A DNA stretch of 35,638 bases from positions 1 to 35,638 of the forward strand of contig CAJQNO010000068.1 in the NCBI GenBank assembly GCA_905479745.1. Reading direction: 5' to 3'. Within the stretch, counting starts at the first letter, position 1. Each line of letters opens with the position of its first letter. A program made the position numbers and the translations under genes. Below the pieces are notes generated by a model. It searched no databases and was not told where the DNA came from. It saw only the letters and a program-made list of their open reading frames with translations. Positions 9,268 to 16,086 of this stretch are shown piece by piece. Origin of the DNA: an uncultured Flavobacteriaceae bacterium (GTDB taxonomy: Bacteria > Bacteroidota > Bacteroidia > Flavobacteriales > Flavobacteriaceae).

Positions 9268-11505
9268 TTATTCAATTTTAAAACGCAATCCGGTGTAATA
9301 CATACTACCAAAGATCGGACCATAAACAAAAGTTGTATCAAAGGCCGGATCGAAAGGGACTTCAGAAGCCACTATTGGATCACTTTGTTTAACATTAGTT
9401 ACATTTTCGCCTCCTACGTATATCTCAAATGTAGGAGAAAATACCTTAGTAACCTGAACATTTAACGTTCCTACCGAAGGAGAATAGTCCGGAAGCCTGT
9501 ATTGTAGTGGGTTCCCAACGGTTGATGGAAATCTTTGCTCACTTAGCCAATTGTAGGTCGCGTCGAATTTCCAATGGCTGCCATTCTCCTTTATATTGGT
9601 TCTTGCAGAACTATTCGCAAAAATCCTGTGGTTAGGAGTTAAGGGCTTTTCAAGTTTCTCATTTCCATAGGTTGTCATTACATCATAATATTTATAGGCC
9701 ATCCGTAAGTCCAGGTGCTCTGTGATATCATAATTAAATTCTGTTTGGAAATTATTAGCATAACTTTCACCCTTCAGATTATAAAACCGAATCTCACCAG
9801 GGGTTTCCCAATCCACAACCACCTGGTTTTCAAAATCGGTGCGATAAAAGTCGAACGTAATGTCGGCCTGCCTTCCAAAAAGATTGAAACCCTGTAAGTA
9901 TGAAAATCCGTAATTCCATGCGATCTCGGGGTCCAGTCCATAAATGCTGCCGCCTTCATTCAGAATGGTTATGCTTCTTGAAGAAGCGAAGAAATTCTGG
10001 TTTTCGGTAAAGATATTAGCCGAACGTTTTCCACGGCCTGCCGAGATCCTGAAGGCAGATTTCTCCCAGGGAGTATACCTCACATGCAACCTTGGTGTTA
10101 TAAATGTTCCCAACAGGTTATGCTGATCGATACGAATACCCATAGTCGCATTGAGATCGCCGAGGTTATCGTAGGCGTATTCAAAAAAAGCTCCCACCGA
10201 ATTCTCTATTCTACCATATTGGGTGGAATTTACCATTTCTTCATAAGCGTCGTAGGTGAAACTAACACCTGCTTTTACCTTATGCCGTGAATCGCTAATA
10301 ATACTATTGTACAAGGCATTGGCGTACAAACTATTATGCGTGATGTCGTATTGGTTAAAGCCAAAATACGACTCCTGATCATGATTGCTATATGCCAACT
10401 GAATACCGGCACTCTGATAGGGAATATCCGGGTTTACATATCCAAATTTACCCGACAGGTCAAATCTTCGGGTATCGATCTCACTCCCCCAGGCATTCCT
10501 AGTGAACTTGTCCGTATCCGGGTTGAAATCAACCTGTCCTGTTTGCTTTTCATCATTCAGAAAACGAATATTAAAAAAGCTCACAAACCCATGTTCAGTA
10601 TCTGTGTATTGCCAACGATTCATCACGTTGATCTGCTGTGCAAGTGGCGTATCCAGGAAACCATCATCGTTCTTGTCGAATTTAGTATCCCTAAGATTTC
10701 CGTGCACATACAAGCCCGTACTCCATCTGTCACTTACCCGAGTGTTAAGGTGAGTATTTAGTTCCAAACGGCCATTCATAGAGCCATAGGCATTTACGAA
10801 GAACTTGTCGTCCAGCGTAGGCTTCTGAAGCTCTGCATTGATCTGCCCGGTAATACTCTCAAACCCGTTCACAACACTCCCCGATCCCTTCGTGATCTGA
10901 ATACTTTCCACCCAGGTACCGGGAATAAAGCTAAGGCCATATGCCTGCGCAGCACCTCGTATGGAAGGGACATTTTCGGTAGTTATAAGGATATAAGGAC
11001 TGGTTAAACCTAGCATTTTTATTTGGCGTGTCCCGGAAACCGCATCGGCAAAGTTTACATCGATAGACGGATTGGTTTCAAAGCTTTCCGATAGATTACA
11101 GCAGGCTGCCTTCAAGAGTTCGGCACTACTTACATTGATCACATTTTGGGATTGCAGGTAAGAGGTCGCACTCGATTTACGCCTCGATTTTACCACAACC
11201 TCTCCCAGATCACCTTTTAGTTGCAAGCGATGCTTGATCTTCTTAGGTCCTGAAACAGCGATCGTATCGGTTCTAAATCCTACATAGCTTATCACAAGCC
11301 TGGTATATTCATCTTTATACGGAATTTCAAAATTCCCGTCGAAATCTGTGATCGTGCCCACCGAAGTATCCAGCCAGTATACACTAGCCCCTTCGATGCC
11401 GATCTCCTGGTTCTTATCGTTCACTTCCAATACCGTTCCCTCCAATCGCTGTTGGGCATAGGCACACAGTGGAAGCCATAACAAAATCATCATTAACTTC
11501 TTCAT
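9268..11505 (-). CDS. TonB-dependent outer-membrane receptor, metal-associated
   Basis: Outer-membrane beta-barrel of 745 residues that takes up a ligand using TonB energy. Order of parts: signal peptide (1-17, CAYAQ), CarboxypepD_reg-like beta-sandwich (about 20-97, with DFDGNFEIPY and VISYVGFR), plug (about 112-225) and barrel to a C-terminal aromatic-containing strand (YYTGLRFKIE). The plug has the unusual KAACCNLSESFETNPSIDV with adjacent Cys135-Cys136, suited to soft-metal binding. Its ATG overlaps the end of the HMA/MauE-like gene by 4 bases (ATGA), and an HMA protein gene follows. The substrate is therefore probably copper or a copper complex, which is an inference from context. Confidence 0.92.
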   Translation of the reverse strand: MKKLMMILLWLPLCAYAQQRLEGTVLEVNDKNQEIGIEGASVYWLDTSVGTITDFDGNFEIPYKDEYTRLVISYVGFRTDTIAVSGPKKIKHRLQLKGDLGEVVVKSRRKSSATSYLQSQNVINVSSAELLKAACCNLSESFETNPSIDVNFADAVSGTRQIKMLGLTSPYILITTENVPSIRGAAQAYGLSFIPGTWVESIQITKGSGSVVNGFESITGQINAELQKPTLDDKFFVNAYGSMNGRLELNTHLNTRVSDRWSTGLYVHGNLRDTKFDKNDDGFLDTPLAQQINVMNRWQYTDTEHGFVSFFNIRFLNDEKQTGQVDFNPDTDKFTRNAWGSEIDTRRFDLSGKFGYVNPDIPYQSAGIQLAYSNHDQESYFGFNQYDITHNSLYANALYNSIISDSRHKVKAGVSFTYDAYEEMVNSTQYGRIENSVGAFFEYAYDNLGDLNATMGIRIDQHNLLGTFITPRLHVRYTPWEKSAFRISAGRGKRSANIFTENQNFFASSRSITILNEGGSIYGLDPEIAWNYGFSYLQGFNLFGRQADITFDFYRTDFENQVVVDWETPGEIRFYNLKGESYANNFQTEFNYDITEHLDLRMAYKYYDVMTTYGNEKLEKPLTPNHRIFANSSARTNIKENGSHWKFDATYNWLSEQRFPSTVGNPLQYRLPDYSPSVGTLNVQVTKVFSPTFEIYVGGENVTNVKQSDPIVASEVPFDPAFDTTFVYGPIFGSMYYTGLRFKIE

Positions 11506-12239
11506 AGCATCCCGTTTTTAAAGATCATATACACTGCCATGATGATCATGATGGCGTTTTCAATGAAAGTGGCTTCTGTCATAGGCAATTTGAGTGCAGT
11601 ACCCAGGCAAGCACAAGTGATGGCTTTTTTGCTGAGCAAAGTGCGCAAGACACCCACCGTCGTAATTCCAAGTATAACCAGGGTGATGATCAAAGCCATA
11701 TTCACTTCATATCGAATAAGAAACATCAGCCCGAGAGCTGTTTCAATAAAAGGATAGCTCCAGGCGTAAGGCGCAAAAACCTTCGCCAGGGGGTCGTACA
11801 TTCGGAACGAGGATGGAAATCCTCTTAGGTCAAGGATCTTAAAGAAACTGAAAACTATAAAGAACAGCCCCATGAAGTCCAGCATAAAATCTGCCGTATT
11901 CCAGCTGTTATAATTGAGCAATACCGCTGCCACTAATATATATCCGAAGATGATAAAAAGGGGTTTCAACTGCTGGAATTTAGATTTTTTAGTATCTAAT
12001 TCACTCGCTTCACTGGCCCCAAAAATATTGGTGGTTTTCTTTTCAGTGATCGTGTACTTGTCATCCAGTGCCTTCTGAAGCACCGTAGTATCCATGTGAG
12101 AAATCATCGTTATTTCGGCCTCTCCTTTAGCGAGATCCACCTTAACATCCTGAATTTCATCCAAGGCATTAAGCGCCTGCGTTACCGATGCCTTGCATCC
12201 TTCGCAGGTCATTCCGGTAATAGTATATGTATGTTTCAT
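11502..12239 (-). CDS. HMA domain fused to MauE/DoxX-like membrane domain
   Basis: A 245-residue fusion. Residues 1-65 form an HMA domain with GMTCEGC (Cys12, Cys15), the classic copper(I) chaperone motif. After a polar linker (66-92), four hydrophobic segments follow (about 93-109, 117-136, 163-202, 226-241). The membrane part resembles the MauE/DoxX-like fold and includes CAC (Cys209, Cys211) in ITCACLGTALKLP, perhaps a redox or metal-transfer pair. The HMA domain has no signal peptide and so is probably cytosolic. It lies 1 bp after the decarboxylase-like gene and overlaps the TonB receptor gene by 4 bases. Function in metal transfer or disulfide chemistry is inference. Confidence 0.85.
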   Translation of the reverse strand: MKHTYTITGMTCEGCKASVTQALNALDEIQDVKVDLAKGEAEITMISHMDTTVLQKALDDKYTITEKKTTNIFGASEASELDTKKSKFQQLKPLFIIFGYILVAAVLLNYNSWNTADFMLDFMGLFFIVFSFFKILDLRGFPSSFRMYDPLAKVFAPYAWSYPFIETALGLMFLIRYEVNMALIITLVILGITTVGVLRTLLSKKAITCACLGTALKLPMTEATFIENAIMIIMAVYMIFKNGML

Positions 12240-12240
12240 C

Positions 12241-12963
12241 TTACAGCTGCTTTGGTAGCTTAAGTGTCATATACTCTCCCAATAAAAGATCGTCGAGATG
12301 GCCTGCCAGGTTCTGGTCCTTCGCTCTGAAATGCATGTGCCAGTTGGCATTGTGATGCGTAAACACACCTTTGTGATCTTTAGAATAGAATCCGATGATC
12401 TCCACATTCTCTTCCACAACTATCCCGTTGAGTCCGGAAGCCATATGGGCTTCCCTGGAGTGATTTACATTGTTCTCATTCCAGTTAACAACGTGCCAGT
12501 TGATCTTTCGAATGTGTCCTTCTATCATAAAAGGAAACGGCTTTGAAGTATCAATTTCTGCCTTTAAGGCTGTATATTCAAGAAAATCTTCAAATTGTTT
12601 TAAAGTAAGGATCGCCTTTGGTATGGAAACCTCCTGCCACTCGGGAACCTGGGCATAAACAAGGAGAGCCGCGTTACTAGTGAAATCGTTCTCCACAACC
12701 AGTTGCTCAGGAGTCACTTTGCTCACATAAGGTTTCGAATTGAAGATTTGTATCTCGCCTTTAAGGCCTTCAGCAGCGCCCAGCGCATAAAGATCTGGTG
12801 TCTCCTGCAACTCTTTAAGAGTAATAGAGGCATCTAAATTCCCACCCATTATCTCTTGCAATGCGCCGGCATACTGTACACCATTAACAGTATTATTTGT
12901 CTGCTGGTTACAGCCCTGAAACGTTAATATTGCTACCGTGCTAATTGCTATTAATATTTTCAT
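12241..12963 (-). CDS. Acetolactate decarboxylase-fold lipoprotein
   Basis: A 240-residue lipoprotein (signal peptide and lipobox FQGC, Cys18) whose mature part matches the alpha-acetolactate decarboxylase family. The zinc-site pattern HxH-N10-H is kept exactly at His209, His211 and His222 (WHMHFRAKDQNLAGH), and the conserved Glu is at Glu70 in GLKGE. Extra histidines 203-204 precede it. By my alignment from memory, the catalytic arginine of true decarboxylases is replaced (KINWHVVNW, His157). An exported lipoprotein cannot easily meet acetolactate, and no acetoin or butanediol gene is nearby. It heads a metal operon behind its own promoter. A periplasmic metal-binding role is more likely than decarboxylation, but this is inference. 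Confidence 0.82.
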   Translation of the reverse strand: MKILIAISTVAILTFQGCNQQTNNTVNGVQYAGALQEIMGGNLDASITLKELQETPDLYALGAAEGLKGEIQIFNSKPYVSKVTPEQLVVENDFTSNAALLVYAQVPEWQEVSIPKAILTLKQFEDFLEYTALKAEIDTSKPFPFMIEGHIRKINWHVVNWNENNVNHSREAHMASGLNGIVVEENVEIIGFYSKDHKGVFTHHNANWHMHFRAKDQNLAGHLDDLLLGEYMTLKLPKQL

Positions 12964-13053
12964 TTTTATATTTTTTAATTCTGAATCTACCTCTGTGTTA
13001 AACTTGCTGAGATATATTCTGAAAGATTTGACTTAATGATTTAGTTTATTCAC

Positions 13054-13109
13054 TACTAAAAGTAGATCATAGTAACCGAGGTCGAAAATACAACCCCTAC
13101 TTTTAATAT
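13054..13109. repeat. 12-bp inverted repeat around the metal-operon promoter
   Basis: TACTAAAAGTAG at 13054-13065 and CTACTTTTAATA at 13098-13109 are inverted copies matching at 11 of 12 positions. One arm lies between the -33 and -7 boxes and the other just past the expected start point. The first arm is itself part of a short palindrome (CTACT-AAA-AGTAG, 13053-13065). The layout suits a repressor operator. Confidence 0.5.
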
Positions 13110-13113
13110 CAAA
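13083..13113 (-). promoter_or_regulatory. Putative promoter of the decarboxylase-like/TonB/HMA operon
   Basis: Read on the minus strand: TTTG (13113-13110), a 19-base spacer, then TATTTTCG (13090-13083), which matches TAnnTTTG at seven of eight positions. The -33 box overlaps the stop of the HYC_CC_PP gene. Transcription would begin near 13076, leaving a leader of about 110 bases. Confidence 0.55.
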
Positions 13114-13516
13114 TTAGGAAAGTTTCGTATAGCACATGAAGATCTCTATCGACAGGTGGTGGGCTATAAGCTATAAAGAATTGGTTTTCTGAAGGAAAGT
13201 TATCTACCGATCTCAATACGAATACAGAAACAAAAGCCAGAACAAAGTCCTGATTTAGATTTACATCGAAAGTAGACTTATTAAAGGTGTCATCTGTATC
13301 GACCTTGGTATATTGATTGTCACAACAAGTATGCTCATCTTCCTCCTCCTGATCGCAGGCTGGGATCTCCATCACCATACCACAGGAAAGGTCTTTTTCA
13401 CCTAAAGTGATCTCGGAGAGCATTTCGTAATCTCCACAATAATGCTTGGCATAAGCTACCCCACTGCTGCTGGCCAGCATGAGGAGGGTAAGAAGTATGG
13501 AGATTATCTTTTGCAT
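13109..13516 (-). CDS. HYC_CC_PP family protein
   Basis: A 135-residue exported protein fitting a Bacteroidetes family named after its motifs. The signal peptide ends at about residue 23 (AYA). HYC follows directly at 25-27, then single cysteines at 45 and 54, the pair CC at 64-65 and PPP at 119-121. A short hydrophobic segment lies at about 89-103. Six cysteines in a small secreted protein suggest metal binding or disulfides. Proteins of this family often occur beside copper genes. It lies 54 bp after the DUF3347 gene on the same strand. Exact role unknown. Confidence 0.85.
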   Translation of the reverse strand: MQKIISILLTLLMLASSSGVAYAKHYCGDYEMLSEITLGEKDLSCGMVMEIPACDQEEEDEHTCCDNQYTKVDTDDTFNKSTFDVNLNQDFVLAFVSVFVLRSVDNFPSENQFFIAYSPPPVDRDLHVLYETFLI

Positions 13517-13570
13517 AAACTACGAAATTAGGCGATTAGATACTGCAAATGTTAAATATTGAGTTAAAAC

Positions 13571-14116
13571 TTATTGGATGATGGAGTCTATCCTGCCACA
13601 TCTGTACATTTTTTCTCCGAAATAAGGATTCGCGATCTCCTTGGTTTCACTAAGCCAGTACGCTCCTGTATTTTTAAAGGCCATGGGGCAATATTGCTTG
13701 AAAAGTTTTCCGCTCTCTAGCCCGTCCTTTAGCAATTCCTCAACTGTATTGGTCACTCCTACAAAAGCAGATCGCTGGGCTTCGATATCTTTAGTAGCCT
13801 CGATCTTTTTAACTGTTGAAAGGGATGCCTCATCAACACCTTTATTGGCGAAGGCTTTGGTTAAAACAGCAGCCGACTGAGATGCGGCAGCCGCATCCGA
13901 ATTTATCAAAGCCGTTTTTAGATCGATATATTGCGAGAAGATCATCGATAGATCTTCGTCCTTAAAACTAGCTTCGATTTTTTCTGCTTTATGTTCAAAT
14001 TTTTGTTCTACCGTTTTTACTTCTGGCTCTGCAGAATCACTTCCTTTCTTTTCGTCTCCACAAGAGTAGTTTAAGAATGCCAATAGTAAGATTGCGGTGT
14101 ATATTGATGTTCTCAT
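13571..14116 (-). CDS. DUF3347 domain lipoprotein
   Basis: A 181-residue protein with a signal peptide and a loose lipobox (NYSC, Cys19). A charged linker and a helical DUF3347-type domain follow. The family signature is clear near the end: QYCPMAFKNTGAYWLSE followed by NPYFGEKMYRCG. Cys143, Met145, Met170 and Cys173 could form a copper site. DUF3347 domains are also found attached to CusB-like efflux adaptors, which supports a role in periplasmic copper binding. A perfect -7 box lies 19 bases before the ATG, so it is probably the first gene of the metal region. Confidence 0.85.
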   Translation of the reverse strand: MRTSIYTAILLLAFLNYSCGDEKKGSDSAEPEVKTVEQKFEHKAEKIEASFKDEDLSMIFSQYIDLKTALINSDAAAASQSAAVLTKAFANKGVDEASLSTVKKIEATKDIEAQRSAFVGVTNTVEELLKDGLESGKLFKQYCPMAFKNTGAYWLSETKEIANPYFGEKMYRCGRIDSIIQ

Positions 14117-14134
14117 TTTTCAAAATTTAGTTCA

Positions 14135-14142
14135 CAAATATA
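14135..14142 (-). promoter_or_regulatory. Putative -7 box for the DUF3347 gene
   Basis: Minus-strand TATATTTG is an exact TAnnTTTG match, 19 bases upstream of the ATG. The expected -33 position holds only CTTT. It separates the metal genes from the exosortase pair upstream. Confidence 0.45.
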
Positions 14143-14147
14143 CGCAG

Positions 14148-14573
14148 CTAACTTCTTCTGTGAAAGTAAAACGCAGGTAATAATAAAAGAAGAAATAACG
14201 GTTGAATGAGGAAACGCCTTACGTAAAACAACGCCATGTGATCGCCCGCGGCAGAGGTATTGATAAGAAGCACAAACGCAATGAAGAAAAGGATGAAAAG
14301 TCCGGTAAAGAGTAAGGCCGATAGTTTTAAAATACTTTTACTACCAAATGCTACCCAAAGGATGATCAGCGACAAAATAGTGTTCAATAAATATCTCAGA
14401 ATAATGTTCGCATATAATTTATATAACTCCATCCCTGGAAGAGGTTGGGTGCTGTGATCGGTCTTAAAGAATTTCAGCAATGGATCATAGAATAGTTTAT
14501 CCTCAAACTGTCTAATGAGGATGAGGCCAAACGCTAAAATCACGATAAGAACAATTTTAACCCTGTTTTTCAT
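14148..14573 (-). CDS. Exosortase F system-associated protein
   Basis: A 141-residue membrane protein with four hydrophobic segments (about 7-23, 54-75, 81-104, 121-136). The conserved loop between the first two reads RQFEDKLFYDPLLKFFK. This matches the small partner always found beside XrtF in Flavobacteria. Its start overlaps the end of xrtF by 17 bases, so the two are probably translated together. Its molecular task is unknown. No PEP-CTERM-like substrate gene is visible in this window. Confidence 0.88.
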   Translation of the reverse strand: MKNRVKIVLIVILAFGLILIRQFEDKLFYDPLLKFFKTDHSTQPLPGMELYKLYANIILRYLLNTILSLIILWVAFGSKSILKLSALLFTGLFILFFIAFVLLINTSAAGDHMALFYVRRFLIQPLFLLLLLPAFYFHRRS

Positions 14574-15117
14574 CCGAAAGTGTTTTTATTTTCAGCATAC
14601 GGATCCATATCATCCATAGTACGAACACCATCCCATAGATAAGGCCCGGAAACACAACTCCATGTAGTAATTCCTTATGCTGGGGATACTCGTACAAAGC
14701 AACTGCCAGTATAACAATGCGTAAAATGTTTACTGCGTAAATAAGAACGGCTCCGGCAAGTATAAAGAGAAATGTCTTTTTAAATCTTTCGGCAAAAGCG
14801 ATTACAAATGCTATAAATAAAATAATTATACTTACGGCATTACATCCTTCTATAATACGCGCCAGAAATTTATTCTCCACATACAACTGCATTATAGGTT
14901 CTGAAGAATCCGGAACAACAGAGGCAACGTATCCAAGGGAGTTTATCACACTACTGGATTGTCTGGCCACAAGATGCGTTATAATATCGGGGGGATACTC
15001 ACTTCCCTCAGCCATTTTAAGATATAAACCATAAAGTAACGAAAGCACCAGATAGGTCCCAAGGAATAATACGACAAAACGAAGAACAGATTTATATTTA
15101 AGAAGAAGTGCTTTCAA
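14557..15117 (-). CDS. xrtF: Exosortase family protein XrtF, TTG start
   Basis: Multi-pass transpeptidase-like enzyme expected to cleave C-terminal sorting tails of exported proteins. The catalytic trio of exosortases is visible: Cys in ARIIEGCNAVS, Arg in VNILRIVIL and His in KELLHGVVFPG. No ATG is available at the 5' end. I choose the TTG at 15117, giving an N terminus MKALLLKYKSVLRF of 186 residues, because a -7 box (15136-15143) would place the transcript start just ahead of it. A TTG at 15162 would add 15 residues but lies upstream of that box. The gene overlaps its partner gene by 17 bases and is divergent from the GAF gene. Confidence 0.88.
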   Translation of the reverse strand: MKALLLKYKSVLRFVVLFLGTYLVLSLLYGLYLKMAEGSEYPPDIITHLVARQSSSVINSLGYVASVVPDSSEPIMQLYVENKFLARIIEGCNAVSIIILFIAFVIAFAERFKKTFLFILAGAVLIYAVNILRIVILAVALYEYPQHKELLHGVVFPGLIYGMVFVLWMIWIRMLKIKTLSDEKQG

Positions 15118-15135
15118 ATACCTACAGACTTTTAA

Positions 15136-15187
15136 CAAAAATACAGGATTATATTTTGGCAAAAAGATCCATTTTAAAATACATTTA
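15136..15187. promoter_or_regulatory. Back-to-back promoters of xrtF and the GAF gene
   Basis: Minus strand: TTTTTG (15165-15160), 16-base spacer, TATTTTTG (15143-15136). Plus strand: TTTG (15155-15158), 21-base spacer, TACATTTA (15180-15187). The two -33 boxes meet in TTTTGGCAAAAA, so the polymerases would compete for the same site. Confidence 0.45.
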
Positions 15188-15199
15188 CCAAAAAAAGTT

Positions 15200-15655
15200 A
15201 TGCCCTTCCACTCACTAAAAAAAGAAGTTGATAATATTCTGAATCAAACAGATAAGCAAATCAATGAACGGCTTACCAACATCTGCGAATTACTGCATTC
15301 AGAGATCGATCATTACGACTGGGTTGGTTTCTATTTTGCTGAACACAGTACAAAAACCCTGCATTTAAAGGCATATGCCGGCGAACCCACAGATCACACT
15401 GTCATTCCTTTTGGGAAAGGTATCTGCGGTCAGGTAGCCGAGAGTCATAAAAATTTTGTGGTGCCGGATGTAAAGTCACAGGACAATTATATTGCTTGTA
15501 GTCTGAACGTAAAAGCAGAGATCGTGGTACCATTATTTAAGGATGGTATTAATATCGGGCAGATAGATATCGACTCCCACACACCTGATCCCTTTACAGT
15601 TGAAGATGAACGTTTTCTGGAATGGATCAATGAGAATCTTGCAAAAAATATATAA
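15200..15655 (+). CDS. GAF-domain protein, free methionine-R-sulfoxide reductase-like
   Basis: A 151-residue soluble protein made of one GAF domain. It matches the fRMsr (MsrC) family: YDWVGFYFAE, GKGICGQVAE, NYIACSLNVKAEIVVPL and IGQIDIDS. The family enzyme reduces free methionine-R-sulfoxide with cysteines numbered 84, 94 and 118 in E. coli. Here the equivalents of the last two are present (Cys76 and Cys100), while the first, the usual resolving cysteine, appears to be replaced within GEPTDHTVIPF. It may therefore work through Cys76 or act as a plain ligand-binding GAF protein. The gene starts from a promoter shared back to back with xrtF and is followed by a membrane protein after 9 bp. 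Confidence 0.85.
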   Translation: MPFHSLKKEVDNILNQTDKQINERLTNICELLHSEIDHYDWVGFYFAEHSTKTLHLKAYAGEPTDHTVIPFGKGICGQVAESHKNFVVPDVKSQDNYIACSLNVKAEIVVPLFKDGINIGQIDIDSHTPDPFTVEDERFLEWINENLAKNI

Positions 15656-15664
15656 ATTAGCTTT

Positions 15665-16066
15665 ATGGAGAACGTAACCGTCCATAAAGATTTTAAGCTG
15701 GCAGCCTATTTTGTCATGGTTGCTGCTGTTGTAGGAATCATTAGGGTTGCCCGCCTTTACAGTGGCCTCGAAAATCTTGAACAAACAGACTATCTTAATC
15801 TTGTTTTATACGGGGTTGTGATCGTTTTACTCCTATGGCTATCCGTGAATATATTGAAAGGAAAGAACTGGGCCCGAATCACTTTTGCGGTTACGGCCCT
15901 TTGTATTCTGGTGATGGCTCCGTTTGTAGTACTGCATGAATTTGCCAGCTCTTTGTTCCTGGGGAGTTTATCTACCGTCTTTGGGATATTACTTCTTATC
16001 GCCTTATTATTGTTGTACAGTAAGGGGGCGCGGCAATGGTACGCCGACCAATTGAATAATTCCTGA
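15665..16066 (+). CDS. Small four-segment membrane protein, unknown
   Basis: A 133-residue protein with hydrophobic segments at about 11-29, 45-65, 72-92 and 95-120. The loop LKGKNWARI lies between segments two and three, and the tail is SKGARQWYADQL. No catalytic motif is visible. The pattern, including a basic loop and a Tyr/Trp-rich end, recalls small DoxX-sized or DUF-type inner-membrane proteins, but I cannot place it. It lies 9 bp after the GAF gene, so it is probably in the same transcript, and it converges on the ABC permease gene. Confidence 0.8.
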   Translation: MENVTVHKDFKLAAYFVMVAAVVGIIRVARLYSGLENLEQTDYLNLVLYGVVIVLLLWLSVNILKGKNWARITFAVTALCILVMAPFVVLHEFASSLFLGSLSTVFGILLLIALLLLYSKGARQWYADQLNNS

Positions 16067-16086
16067 ACAATTTCTTAGATCTGTTA

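Noticed and set aside
9715..10761. Several plus-strand frames of 60-141 codons across the TonB receptor gene
   Set aside because: They are antisense shadows of a clear receptor gene, with no family-like sequence.
12241..12963. Annotation as a working acetolactate decarboxylase in acetoin synthesis
   Set aside because: The protein is a lipoprotein, the arginine position seems changed and no acetolactate synthase or butanediol gene is near.
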